From CAVXDY01 sp963760715 (GTDB lineage: Bacteria > Actinomycetota > Thermoleophilia > Miltoncostaeales > Miltoncostaeaceae), in NCBI GenBank assembly GCA_963760715.1, contig CAVXDY010000002.1, positions 113,746-177,745 of the forward strand: a stretch of DNA of 64,000 bases. Reading direction: 5' to 3'. The position numbers were made by a program, and so were the translations under genes. Positions 42,107 through 50,339 of this stretch are shown here, one piece after another; within the stretch, counting starts at the first letter, position 1; each line of letters starts with the position of its first letter. The notes under the pieces were generated by a model, which saw nothing but the letters and a program-made list of their open reading frames with translations, was not told where the DNA came from and ran no database searches.

Positions 42107-42780
42107 GCAGCCCCGCGCTGCCCGAGCGCCCGTTCGTGCTGCCCTCGCTGATGTCGGCGGACCCCCTGAACGTGGGCGCCCAGCTCGGCGCCCTCATCGC
42201 CGCCGGCGCGCGGGTCTTCCACGTGGACGTCATGGACGCCCACTTCGTGCCCAACCTCACCCTGGGGTCCGACTTCGCCCGGGCCGTCGCGGAGCCGATC
42301 CACGCCGCCGGAGGCCTCGTGGACGTGCACCTGATGGTGGCCCGCCCCGGCGAGGTCGTGCCGCTGTTCGCCGAGGCCGGGGATGCGATCACCGTCCACG
42401 TGGAGGCCGACCCGCACCCGCACCGGCTGCTGGCGGCGATCCGCGCGGCCGGCTGCCTCGCGGGCCTCGCCGTCAACCCGGGCACCCCGGTGGAGCACGT
42501 GGCCGAGCTGGGCGACGACCTCGACTACGTCAACCTGCTGTCCATCGACCCGGGCTTCGCCGGCCAGACGTTCATCGCGGGCACCCCGCGCCGGGTGCAG
42601 CGTCTGCGGCGGCTCCTGCCGGACCGGGTGGCGATCGAGATCGACGGCGGCATCGACCGCGACACCCTCCCGCTGGTGCGGGACGCGGGGGCGGGCATGT
42701 TCGTCTCGGCGTCGACGATCTTCCGCGCCGCCGATCCGGCGGCCTCGTACCGTGAGCTCGCGGCCGTGGCGCGCGGGTGA
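42103..42780 (+). CDS. rpe: Ribulose-phosphate 3-epimerase
   Basis: Interconverts ribulose-5-phosphate and xylulose-5-phosphate in the pentose phosphate pathway. In 225 residues of TIM barrel the metal and catalytic positions are visible: PSLMSADPL, FHVDVMDAHFVPN with the metal His and catalytic Asp, DVHLMV with the second His, and IEIDGGID with the second catalytic Asp. It overlaps rsmB and ribD by 4 bases each. Its product ribulose-5-phosphate is the substrate of RibB, so the position before the riboflavin genes is metabolically sensible. Confidence 0.95.
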   Translation: MSSPALPERPFVLPSLMSADPLNVGAQLGALIAAGARVFHVDVMDAHFVPNLTLGSDFARAVAEPIHAAGGLVDVHLMVARPGEVVPLFAEAGDAITVHVEADPHPHRLLAAIRAAGCLAGLAVNPGTPVEHVAELGDDLDYVNLLSIDPGFAGQTFIAGTPRRVQRLRRLLPDRVAIEIDGGIDRDTLPLVRDAGAGMFVSASTIFRAADPAASYRELAAVARG

Positions 42781-43904
42781 GCCTGACCGCCGCCGAGCGG
42801 GCCGCCCTGGCGCGGGCGCGCGACCTGGCCGAGGGCGGCCGCGGCCGCGTCAGCCCCAACCCGCTGGTGGGCGCGGTGCTGCTGCGGGGCGAGCACACCG
42901 TCGCGGTGGGGTGGCACGAGGGCCCGGGCCTGCCCCACGCGGAGGCGCTGGCACTGGCGGCGGCGGGGGACGCGGCACGCGGCGCCACGGTCGTGTGCAC
43001 CCTGGAGCCCTGCTCCCACCAGGGGCGCACGCCCCCCTGCGCCGACGCCCTGGTGGCGGCCGGGGTGGCGCGCGTGGTCATCGGCTGCGCCGATCCGCTC
43101 GAGAGCGGCCGCGCCCAGGGGCGCGAGGTGCTGCGCGCCGCGGGCATCGAGGTCGTGGTGGCGAACGGCGCCGACGGCCGCGCGTGCGCCGAGCAGAACG
43201 CCGCGTTCCTCACCTGGGCGATCACCGGGCTGCCCCACGTGACCCTGAAGCTCGCGACCAGCCTCGACGGCAAGATCGCCACGGCGGCCGGCGAGAGCCG
43301 CTGGATCTCCGGCCCCGCCTCGCGCGCCCTGGTGCACCGCTGGCGGGCCGACCACGACGCCGTGGCGGTGGGGCTGGGGACCGCGCTGGCCGACGACCCG
43401 CGCCTCACGGCCCGCGACGTGGAGGGGCCCCTGCGCCAGCCAGCGCGGGTCGTGTTCGACTCGTCGGCCCGCCTGCCGCTCGGCTCGGCCCTGGTCCTGG
43501 GCGCCCGGGAGCAGCCCGTGATCGTGCTGGCGGCGGACGACGCCCCGCCCGACCGGGTCGCCGCGCTGGAGGACGCCGGCGTGGAGGTCGTCCCGCTGCC
43601 GGGCAGCCCCTCCGAGCGGATCGGCGCCGGTCTGCGCGCCCTGGGGTCGCGGGGCATCCAGTCGCTCCTCGTGGAGGGCGGCGCCGAGCTCGCCGGCGCC
43701 ATGGTCGAGGCGGGAGCGGTGGACCGGGTGGCGTGGTTCCTCGCGCCGCTCCTGATCGGCGGCCGCGACGCGCCCTCGGCCATCGGCGGGCACGGCCCGC
43801 CCGCGCTGGGCGCCGCGCCGCGCCTGGGGGCGCTCACCTGCGAGCGGGTGGGAAACGACCTGCTGGTCACCGGCCGCCTGCGGCCCCTGGCCGGCGCGGA
43901 GTAG
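42777..43904 (+). CDS. ribD: Bifunctional pyrimidine deaminase / reductase
   Basis: Second and third steps of riboflavin synthesis. The N-terminal deaminase domain (about 1-145) has the zinc motif PHAEALAL and TLEPCSHQGRTPPC. The C-terminal reductase domain (150-375) has LKLATSLDGKIA, SRWISGPASRALVHRWR, VGLGTALADDPRLTAR and LLVEGGAELAGA. The 375 residues match the fused bacterial form. The GTG overlaps the rpe stop and ribE follows after 2 bases. No FMN riboswitch is present upstream, where rpe coding sequence abuts directly. Confidence 0.95.
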   Translation: MSLTAAERAALARARDLAEGGRGRVSPNPLVGAVLLRGEHTVAVGWHEGPGLPHAEALALAAAGDAARGATVVCTLEPCSHQGRTPPCADALVAAGVARVVIGCADPLESGRAQGREVLRAAGIEVVVANGADGRACAEQNAAFLTWAITGLPHVTLKLATSLDGKIATAAGESRWISGPASRALVHRWRADHDAVAVGLGTALADDPRLTARDVEGPLRQPARVVFDSSARLPLGSALVLGAREQPVIVLAADDAPPDRVAALEDAGVEVVPLPGSPSERIGAGLRALGSRGIQSLLVEGGAELAGAMVEAGAVDRVAWFLAPLLIGGRDAPSAIGGHGPPALGAAPRLGALTCERVGNDLLVTGRLRPLAGAE

Positions 43905-43906
43905 GC

Positions 43907-44522
43907 ATGTTCACGGGACTGATCGAGGAGGCCGGCGTCGTGGCCGAGCTGGCCCCGGCGCCCGAGGGCGCCCGGCTGGTGATCTCGGCCTCCGCCGTCG
44001 TGGACGGCCTGGCGGTGGGCGACTCGGTGGCCGTCAACGGGGCGTGCCTCACGGCGGTCGAGGTCTCCGCGGGCGGGTTCGCGGCCGACTGCGTGGCGGA
44101 GACCCTCCGGCGCACCGCCCTCGGCTCCCTCGCGGCCGGCGACCGCGTGAACCTGGAGCGGCCGATGCGCCTGGGGGACCGCCTGGACGGCCACATGGTG
44201 CAGGGGCACGTTCGACGGCGTGGGCCGCGTGCGCGCGACGCGCGGCGAGGGGGAGAGCACCGTCCTCGAGATCGCCCCCCCGGCGGGGTTGCTGCGCTAC
44301 ATCGTCGAGAAGGGGAGCGTCGCCGTCAACGGGGTCAGCCTGACCGTGGCCGAGCGGCTTCCCGACGCCTTCACGGTCGCCCTGATCCCGCACACCATGG
44401 AGGTCACCACCCTCGGGCCGGGGGCCCGCGATCGCGCGGTCAACCTCGAGGTCGACGTGCTGGCAAAATACGTGGAGTCACTGGTGGCGCCCTATGCGCC
44501 GCCCCGGGAGGAACGCGCATGA
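43907..44522 (+). CDS. ribE: Riboflavin synthase alpha chain, frameshifted
   Basis: Dismutates two 6,7-dimethyl-8-ribityllumazines to riboflavin. Barrel 1 begins MFTGLIEEAG and contains VAVNGACLTAV; it reads to DGHMVQGHV. Barrel 2 (GVGRV, KGSVAVNGVSLTV, LIPHTMEVTTLG, DVLAKYVESL) continues in the +1 frame. The sequence CACGTTCGACGGC has one T too many at 44211-44212; CACGTCGACGGC encodes the expected His-Val-Asp-Gly. Corrected, the protein has 204 residues, normal for the family. As sequenced, the N-terminal frame runs on into ribBA, which creates a false long fusion. The gene is needed for flavin synthesis, so a consensus error is most likely. Confidence 0.88.
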
Positions 44523-45787
44523 CGAGCAGCGCCGTCCAGTTCGCCACCGTCGCCGAGGCGATCGAGGAGATCCGCGCAGGCCACATGGTCGTCATCCTCG
44601 ACTCCGAGGAGCGCGAGAACGAGGGCGACCTGGTGATGGCGGCCCAGTTCGCCACGCCCGAGGCCGTCAACTTCATGGCCACCCACGGCCGCGGGCTCAT
44701 CTGCCTCGCCCTCACCGAGGACCGCTGCGACCAACTCGGCCTGAAGCCCATGGTGCGGCGCAACGAGGCGCCCCACGCCACCGCGTTCACCGAGGCCATC
44801 GAGGCCCGGCACGGGATCACCACGGGCATCTCGGCCCCGGACCGCTCGCGCACGATCATGGTGGCGATCGATCCCGAGGCGGGTCCGGAGGACCTGGTGA
44901 AGCCCGGGCACGTCTTCCCGCTGCGGGCCAAGCCGGGCGGCGTGCTGGAGCGCGCGGGGCACACCGAGGCGGCGGTCGACCTGGCGCGGCTCGCCGGGCT
45001 CATCCCGGCGGGCGTGATCTGCGAGGTCAGCAACCCCGACGGGACGATGGCGCGCGTTCCCGACCTGATCCCGTACGCCGCCGAGCACGGCCTGAAGCTC
45101 ATCACCATCACCCAGCTCATCGAGCACCGCCGGCGCACGGAGCGGCTCATCGAGCGGGGCACCGCCGCCCGGCTTCCCACCGACACGGGGGAGTGGACGG
45201 CCGCGGGGTACCGCTCGATCGTGGACGGCAAGCACCACCTGGCGATGGTGAAGGGTCAGGTCGACGGGGTGGAGAACGTGCTCGTTCGCGTCCACTCGGA
45301 GTGCCTCACGGGCGACGTCTTCGGCTCGCAGCGCTGCGACTGCGGCGCCCAGCTCCAGGCCGCCATGCGGCGGATCGCCGAGGAGGGGCGGGGGGTGCTG
45401 CTCTACATCGCCCAGGAGGGGCGGGGCATCGGGCTGCTCAACAAGCTGCGCGCCTACGAGCTCCAGGACCGCGGCATGGACACGGTGGAGGCCAACATCG
45501 AGCTCGGCTTCCCGCCCGACCTGCGCGACTACGGCATCGGCGCCCAGATCCTCTGCGACCTGGGCCTCACCTCGATCCGGCTGCTCACCAACAACCCGAA
45601 GAAGATCGTGGGCCTGGAGGGCTACGGCCTGTCGGTGGTCGACCGGGTGCCGATCGAGGTCGGTCCCGGGGACGAGAACCTCGACTACCTCCGCGCCAAG
45701 CGCGACAAGATGGGCCACATCCTCCACCATCAGGACCTGCGCTTCGACGCCGACGGAGAGCAGGAGCCGGTCGAGCCGGGGCACTGA
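44519..45787 (+). CDS. ribBA: Bifunctional DHBP synthase / GTP cyclohydrolase II
   Basis: Supplies both branches of riboflavin synthesis. Residues 1-205 are RibB (ribulose-5-phosphate to dihydroxybutanone phosphate), with DSEERENEGDLVMAAQ, THGRGLICLAL and HVFPLRAKPGGVLERAGHTEA. Residues 215-422 are RibA (GTP to diaminopyrimidine), with VRVHSECLTGDVFGSQRCDCG carrying the zinc cysteines, YIAQEGRGIGLLNKLRAYELQD and LLTNNPKK. At 422 residues both halves look active. The ATG overlaps the ribE stop. Confidence 0.96.
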   Translation: MTSSAVQFATVAEAIEEIRAGHMVVILDSEERENEGDLVMAAQFATPEAVNFMATHGRGLICLALTEDRCDQLGLKPMVRRNEAPHATAFTEAIEARHGITTGISAPDRSRTIMVAIDPEAGPEDLVKPGHVFPLRAKPGGVLERAGHTEAAVDLARLAGLIPAGVICEVSNPDGTMARVPDLIPYAAEHGLKLITITQLIEHRRRTERLIERGTAARLPTDTGEWTAAGYRSIVDGKHHLAMVKGQVDGVENVLVRVHSECLTGDVFGSQRCDCGAQLQAAMRRIAEEGRGVLLYIAQEGRGIGLLNKLRAYELQDRGMDTVEANIELGFPPDLRDYGIGAQILCDLGLTSIRLLTNNPKKIVGLEGYGLSVVDRVPIEVGPGDENLDYLRAKRDKMGHILHHQDLRFDADGEQEPVEPGH

Positions 45788-45788
45788 C

Positions 45789-46283
45789 ATGGCCCGCACC
45801 GGGGAGGCCGAGCCCGCACCCCGCCTGGAGGACCTGAGCAAGCCCATGGTCGCGGTCGTCGCGGGGTTCCACCGCGACCTCAGCGAGCGCCTGCTGGAGG
45901 GCGCCCGCGCCCGCCTCGCCCAGTCGGGCCTCCCCCCGGAGCGCCTGGAGGAGCGCTGGGTGCCGGGGGCGTTCGAGCTGCCCCTGGCCGCGCGCACCGT
46001 GGCCCTCACCGGCCGCTATGCCGCGGTGATCGCCCTGGGGGTGGTGATCCGCGGCGAGACCGCCCACTTCGACCACATCTGCCACGCGGCGTCATGGGGG
46101 CTGGCGGCCGTCGGCCTCGAGACCGGGGTGCCCTGCGCCTTCGGCGTCCTCACCACCGAGAACCGCGCCCAGGCCGAGGCCCGCTCCGGAGGCGATGTCG
46201 GCAACGCCGGCGCCGACGCGGCCGACGCGGCGGTGGTCATGGCCAACCTGATCGCGGAGAGCGCTCAGCCCTCCGAGGCCTAG
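45789..46283 (+). CDS. ribH: 6,7-dimethyl-8-ribityllumazine synthase
   Basis: Condenses the RibA/RibD and RibB products to lumazine, normally as a pentamer or 60-mer shell. In 164 residues it shows VPGAFELPLAARTVAL, GVVIRGETAHFDHIC with the catalytic His, and GVLTTENRAQAEAR with the conserved Arg. The usual Lys-Gly after that Arg is replaced by an Asp/Ala-rich stretch (GGDVGNAGADAADAA). It is the last gene of the rib array. Its TAG shares a CTAG with the stop codon of the convergent rpmB. Confidence 0.94.
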   Translation: MARTGEAEPAPRLEDLSKPMVAVVAGFHRDLSERLLEGARARLAQSGLPPERLEERWVPGAFELPLAARTVALTGRYAAVIALGVVIRGETAHFDHICHAASWGLAAVGLETGVPCAFGVLTTENRAQAEARSGGDVGNAGADAADAAVVMANLIAESAQPSEA

Positions 46284-46471
46284 ATCGCCTTGAGGACCTT
46301 CCCGGCCTTGAGGCAGCGGGTGCACACGTAGGCGCGCACCGGCGCGCCGTCCTTCACGATCCGCACCTTCTGGACGTTCACGTTGAAGCGCCGCGAGGTC
46401 GCGCGCATCGAGTGGCTGCGGTTGTTCCCGAACCCGGGAGCCTTGCCGCAGACGCTGCAGATCCTTGCCAT
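46280..46471 (-). CDS. rpmB: 50S ribosomal protein L28
   Basis: 63-residue ribosomal protein: CSVCGKAPGFGNNRSHSM at the start and YVCTRCLKAGKVLKAI at the end. The two Cys pairs (CSVC and CTRC) mark the zinc-binding C+ paralogue, which zinc-responsive bacteria replace with a Cys-free copy under zinc limitation. It diverges from recG, a common arrangement. A GGCGGAA sequence sits before its ATG. Its stop codon overlaps that of ribH. Confidence 0.95.
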   Translation of the reverse strand: MARICSVCGKAPGFGNNRSHSMRATSRRFNVNVQKVRIVKDGAPVRAYVCTRCLKAGKVLKAI

Positions 46472-46535
46472 TTCCGCCGTCTCGCCTTCGGTCGCGTTCG
46501 TGGGGACGCGCGAGGGCGTCCGAGCGGCCCCGGAT

Positions 46536-46541
46536 TATGCT
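46536..46541 (+). promoter_or_regulatory. Leaderless-type -10 box for recG
   Basis: TATGCT ends 6 bases before the ATG at 46548 with no ribosome-binding site between. This supports choosing that ATG over longer in-frame starts that would run back over rpmB. Confidence 0.5.
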
Positions 46542-46547
46542 CGTTCG

Positions 46548-48737
46548 ATGGTCGTCCGCGCAACCGCGCCGGATCCTCCCGCCCCCGCCCTGCCTCCGCT
46601 GGGGGGCGCGCGGGGCGACCGCTGGACCGCCCCGGTGCCGCCCCGCCGCCCCGATCCGGCGCTCTGGGAGGCCCCGGTCACGGCGCTCCCGGGGGTGGGG
46701 CCCACGGCGGCGCGGCGCGCCGCCACGCTCGGAATCGCCTCGATCGGGGACCTCCTGGAGCATCTCCCGGTGCGCTACGAGGACTTCGACGAGGCCGCCC
46801 GGCCCGTCGCGGGCCTCCTCGCGGGCGAGGACGTCACGGTGCGGGTGGTTCTCGACGCCATCTCCGTGCGCCCCACCCGCCGGCGCCGGCTGCGGCTGGT
46901 GGTGGCCCGCGTCCACGACGACACGGGGCGGCTCTCGGCCACCTGGTTCAACCAGGAGCACCTGGCGCGGGTCCTCTCCCCGGGCGACGAGCTGCTGCTG
47001 CGCGGCCGGGTGGGCGGGGAGGGGCGGCGCGAGCTGGTGGTCAAGACCCACGAGCTCATCGGCGGCCCGGGCTCGGAGGGGCTGCACACCACGGGGCTCG
47101 TGCCGGTGTATCCGGCCACCGAGCAGATGCCGCCCCGGCGCGTGCGCGAGCTGGTGGACCTGGCGCGCCCCCTGGCCCGCTGCGCCCCGGAGCGCCTGCC
47201 CGAGTGGATCCGGTGGCGCCTGCGGCTGCCGGGGGTGGCGGATGCCCTGGTGGCCGTCCACTTCCCCCGCTCGCGCCGCGAGGCGCGCCTCGGCCGGCGG
47301 CGCCTGGTGCTGGAGGAGCTCGCGGTGCTCCAGCTCGGGCTGCTCGCGGTGCGGCGGCGTGAGTCGCGCACCCGCGTGGCTCCGGCGCTGCGCGCCACGG
47401 GGGAGCATTCCCGGCCCCTGCTCGAGGCGCTCCCCTTCCGGCTCACGGCCGAGCAGCGGCGGGCCGGGGCCGAGATCGCCCGCGACCTGGCCCGCACGCG
47501 GCCGATGCGGCGGCTCCTGCAGGGCGAGGTCGGATCGGGGAAGACGCTCGTGGCCGCCCTCGCGATCTGCCAGGCGGTCGAGGCCGGGGCCCAGGCCGCG
47601 CTGCTGGTGCCCACCGAGACGCTCGCCGAGCAGCACCTGCACACCCTCGACCGGCTGATGGCGCCGGCCGGCCTGGCGCCGGTGCTCGTGACCGGGAGGA
47701 TCCCGCGCGCGGAGCGCGAGCGGCGGGCGATGGCGTTGCGCACCGGCACCGTGCCCCTCGCGGTCGGCACGCAGGCGCTGCTGTCGGAGGGGCTCGAGTT
47801 CGCGCGGCTCGGCCTCGTGGTGGTGGACGAGCAGCACCGCTTCGGCGTCGATCAGCGCCAGGCCCTCTCGGAGCGGGCGGCGCGGCCCGAGGGCGCGGCC
47901 CACCTCCTCTACATGACCGCCACCCCGATCCCGCGGACGCTGGCCCTCACGGCCTACGGGGACCTGACGGTCTCGACCATCCGGGGCCGCCCGCCGGGCC
48001 GCAGCCCGGTGGAGACGCGCTGGGTGCGCGAGGAGGGTCGCGAGCGGGCCTACGAGGAGGTGCGCGCCGCCCTGCGCTCCGGCCGCCAGGCCTACGTCAT
48101 CTGCCCGCTGGTCGAGGAGGGCGCGGCCGCGGAGGCCCGGGCCGCCACCACGGAGGCAGAGCGCCTGGTGTCGGGCCCCTTCGCGGCGTTCTCGGTGGGG
48201 CTCGCGCACGGCGCCCAGAAGCCCGAGGAGAAGCGCGCCGCCATGGCGGCCTTCGCGGAGGGGCGCACCGACCTGCTGGTGGCGACCACCGTGGTCGAGG
48301 TGGGCATCGACGTGGCCAACGCGACGGTGATCCTCATCGAGGGCGCCGAGCGCTTCGGCCTCGCCCAGCTCCACCAGCTGCGCGGCCGCGTGGGGCGGGG
48401 GGAGCATCCCGGGCTGTGCCTGCTCTTCGGCGAGCCCCCCACCGAGGAGGGCGCCCGCCGGCTGGAGGCCCTCACGCAGACCGGTGACGGCTTCCGGCTG
48501 GCCGAGCTCGACCTGGAGATCCGCGGGGAGGGCAGCATCCTGGGCCGGCGGCAGGCCGGGCCCACCGACCTGCGCTTCGCCCGCCTCGCGCGGGATCGCC
48601 GGGAGCTGGCGGAGGCGCGGTACGTGGCCCGGCGCGCGCTCGCGATCGACCCGCGCCTCGAGCGGCCGGAGCACGCCCTGCTGCGCGCCGCCGTGCTGGA
48701 GCGCTTCGACACGCTGCCCAGGCTCCTGGACGCGTGA
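46548..48737 (+). CDS. recG: ATP-dependent DNA helicase RecG
   Basis: Branch-migration and fork-regression helicase, 729 residues. The N-terminal wedge/OB domain carries the helix-hairpin-helix-like ALPGVGPTAARRAATLGI and an OB segment (VARVHDDTGRLSATWFNQ). The helicase core has Walker A QGEVGSGKTLVAALA near residue 325, VPTETLAEQH, VVDEQHRFGVDQR near 426, and MTATPIPRTLALTAYGDL. Motifs V-VI follow (VATTVVEVGIDVANATVILIEGAERFGLAQLHQLRGRVGRG). The start is set at 46548 by the TATGCT box. rsmD follows after 13 bases. Confidence 0.94.
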   Translation: MVVRATAPDPPAPALPPLGGARGDRWTAPVPPRRPDPALWEAPVTALPGVGPTAARRAATLGIASIGDLLEHLPVRYEDFDEAARPVAGLLAGEDVTVRVVLDAISVRPTRRRRLRLVVARVHDDTGRLSATWFNQEHLARVLSPGDELLLRGRVGGEGRRELVVKTHELIGGPGSEGLHTTGLVPVYPATEQMPPRRVRELVDLARPLARCAPERLPEWIRWRLRLPGVADALVAVHFPRSRREARLGRRRLVLEELAVLQLGLLAVRRRESRTRVAPALRATGEHSRPLLEALPFRLTAEQRRAGAEIARDLARTRPMRRLLQGEVGSGKTLVAALAICQAVEAGAQAALLVPTETLAEQHLHTLDRLMAPAGLAPVLVTGRIPRAERERRAMALRTGTVPLAVGTQALLSEGLEFARLGLVVVDEQHRFGVDQRQALSERAARPEGAAHLLYMTATPIPRTLALTAYGDLTVSTIRGRPPGRSPVETRWVREEGRERAYEEVRAALRSGRQAYVICPLVEEGAAAEARAATTEAERLVSGPFAAFSVGLAHGAQKPEEKRAAMAAFAEGRTDLLVATTVVEVGIDVANATVILIEGAERFGLAQLHQLRGRVGRGEHPGLCLLFGEPPTEEGARRLEALTQTGDGFRLAELDLEIRGEGSILGRRQAGPTDLRFARLARDRRELAEARYVARRALAIDPRLERPEHALLRAAVLERFDTLPRLLDA

Positions 48738-48750
48738 GCGCGGCGGCCTC

Positions 48751-49311
48751 GTGAGGATCGTGGCGGGCACGCACCGCGGCCGCCGCATCGCGGCCCCCGC
48801 CGGCCACGCGACGCGGCCCACCTCCGACCGCGTCCGCGAGGCCATCTTCGCCATGGTCGGGCCGGTCGAGGGGCTGGACGTGCTCGACGTCTTCGCGGGC
48901 TCCGGCGCCCTGGGGCTGGAGGCGCTCTCCCGAGGGGCCGCGAGCGCGACGTTCGTGGAGCGCGACCCGCGCGCCGTGGCCCGGATCCGCGCCAACCTGG
49001 ATTCGCTCGGCCTCGCCGGGCGTGCGCGCGTGGTGCCGCGCGACTGGCGGGCCGCCCTGGCCGCCGAGCGCGCGGCCGGGCGCCGCTACGGCTTGTGCCT
49101 GCTGGACCCGCCTTATAGCGTCACGCCCCGCATCGCGGGGGGTCTCGCGACGGCGCTCGCGCCTCTCATGGCGACCGCGGGAACCGTTGTGATCGAGCAC
49201 TCCGCCGCGTCGCCGCCCCTGCAGCCGACCGGACTGGAGATCGACTCGCGAATCGATCGAGCCTACGGCGACACCGCGGTGAGCGTGCTGCGTCTGGCGC
49301 CGTCCGCATGA
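48751..49311 (+). CDS. rsmD: 16S rRNA (guanine-966-N2)-methyltransferase
   Basis: Small SAM-dependent methyltransferase of 186 residues. The N-terminal RIVAGTHRGRRIAAPAG is the family signature, RPTSDRVREAIFAM the substrate-side motif, LDVFAGSGALGLEALSRGA the SAM-binding motif I, and LLDPPYS the catalytic DPPY. The GTG at 48751 begins exactly at the conserved N-terminus. It overlaps coaD by ATGA; the rsmD-coaD pair is conserved across many phyla. Confidence 0.94.
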   Translation: MRIVAGTHRGRRIAAPAGHATRPTSDRVREAIFAMVGPVEGLDVLDVFAGSGALGLEALSRGAASATFVERDPRAVARIRANLDSLGLAGRARVVPRDWRAALAAERAAGRRYGLCLLDPPYSVTPRIAGGLATALAPLMATAGTVVIEHSAASPPLQPTGLEIDSRIDRAYGDTAVSVLRLAPSA

Positions 49312-49820
49312 GCCCGAACGGCCGCACGGCGGTGTGCCCCGGCACCTACGACCCGGTCACCTACGGGCACATCGACATCATCGAGCGGGCCGCGCGCCTG
49401 TTCGACCGGGTCGTGGTCTCGGTGACCACCGGATCGATGAAGAAGCTCCCCCTCTTCGATGCCGAGGAGCGCATCGCCATGGTGGAGGCCAGCGTCGTCC
49501 ATCTGGACAATGTCCGGGTGGAGGGCTTCAATAGCTTGATCATCGAGCACGCCCGCGAGTTGGGCGCCTCGGTCATGGTGAAGGGGCTGCGCGCGATCTC
49601 GGACTTCGACTACGAATTCCAGATGGCTCAGCTCAACAGGCATTTGGCAGCGGAGATCGAAACCGTTTATCTGCCTGCCTCGACGCAATACAGCTTTGTG
49701 AGCTCGAGCGGCGTGCGCGAGGTGGCGGCATGGGGAGGCTCGGTCGACGATTGGGTCCCCCCGCACGTGGCGCAGGCCCTGCGCGCGCGGCATCGCCGGG
49801 GTGCCGGCTCGGTCCCTTGA
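49308..49820 (+). CDS. coaD: Phosphopantetheine adenylyltransferase
   Basis: Transfers AMP to 4-phosphopantetheine to give dephospho-CoA, the penultimate CoA step. The 170 residues contain the T/HxGH nucleotidyltransferase motif PGTYDPVTYGHIDII, VMVKGLRAISDFDYEFQMA, and the C-terminal SSSGVRE motif (family form SSxxVRE). The 3' part (about 49510-49720) has noticeably lower third-position GC than the rest of the array, including TTG, AAA, TTT and AAT codons. That could mark a recombined segment or simply relaxed bias. Confidence 0.95.
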   Translation: MSPNGRTAVCPGTYDPVTYGHIDIIERAARLFDRVVVSVTTGSMKKLPLFDAEERIAMVEASVVHLDNVRVEGFNSLIIEHARELGASVMVKGLRAISDFDYEFQMAQLNRHLAAEIETVYLPASTQYSFVSSSGVREVAAWGGSVDDWVPPHVAQALRARHRRGAGSVP

Positions 49821-49830
49821 GGAGGGTTCG

Positions 49831-50334
49831 TTGGACGTTCTGGAACTGATCGACAAGCTGGACGACCTGATTCACAACGCGCGGGCGGTCCCGCTCACCG
49901 ACCAGGTCCGGATCGACCGCGACGCCATCTACGACGTGCTGGATCAGATGCGCTCGACGATCCCCGAGGAGGTCAAGCAGGCGCGCTGGATCGTGAAGGA
50001 GCGCCAGGAGATGCTGGCCGAGGCCAAGCGCGAGGCCGAGCGGATCGTGGGTGACGCGCGCGACAAGGCGGCGCAGGAGGCCTCCGAGCAGGAGGTCGTC
50101 AAGCGCGCGGAGCGCGAGGCGGCGGACATCCTGGAGGAGGCGCGCCAGCGCGAGCGCGAGGTGCGGCTCGGCGCCGAGGACTACGCCGACGAGGTGCTCG
50201 GCACCCTCGAGGTCAACCTGGGCAAGTTCCTGCAGGCCGTGCAGCGCGGCCGCGAGCGGCTCCAGGGGCGCGACGAGGGCGCCGTGGACGACGGTGGCGG
50301 CGGGGAGCCCTTCGGGGCCGAATCCCCCCTGTAG
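49831..50334 (+). CDS. SepIVA/DivIVA-like coiled-coil protein
   Basis: 167-residue, highly charged protein. A short N-terminal segment (LDVLELIDKLDDLIHNARAVPLTDQVRIDRD) is followed by long helices with heptad-like spacing (residues 45-115, rich in Glu, Arg, Lys and Ala) and a second helix (LGTLEVNLGKFLQAVQRGRERL). Database annotation often calls such proteins F0 subunit B-like. The position immediately before DUF177 and near rnc matches M. tuberculosis Rv2927c (SepIVA), a septation and cell-elongation factor, so that is my preferred reading. GGAGGG lies 4 bases before a TTG at 49831, which I take as the start. Confidence 0.75.
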   Translation: MDVLELIDKLDDLIHNARAVPLTDQVRIDRDAIYDVLDQMRSTIPEEVKQARWIVKERQEMLAEAKREAERIVGDARDKAAQEASEQEVVKRAEREAADILEEARQREREVRLGAEDYADEVLGTLEVNLGKFLQAVQRGRERLQGRDEGAVDDGGGGEPFGAESPL

Positions 50335-50339
50335 GACCG

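Noticed and set aside
42700..42790. FMN riboswitch upstream of ribD
   Set aside because: rpe coding sequence overlaps the ribD start, leaving no leader for an RFN element.
42383..45787. 1134-codon plus-strand frame that looks like a RibE-RibBA fusion
   Set aside because: It starts out of frame inside rpe, crosses ribD in the wrong frame, joins the RibE N-terminus, and runs into ribBA only because of the extra T at 44211-44212.
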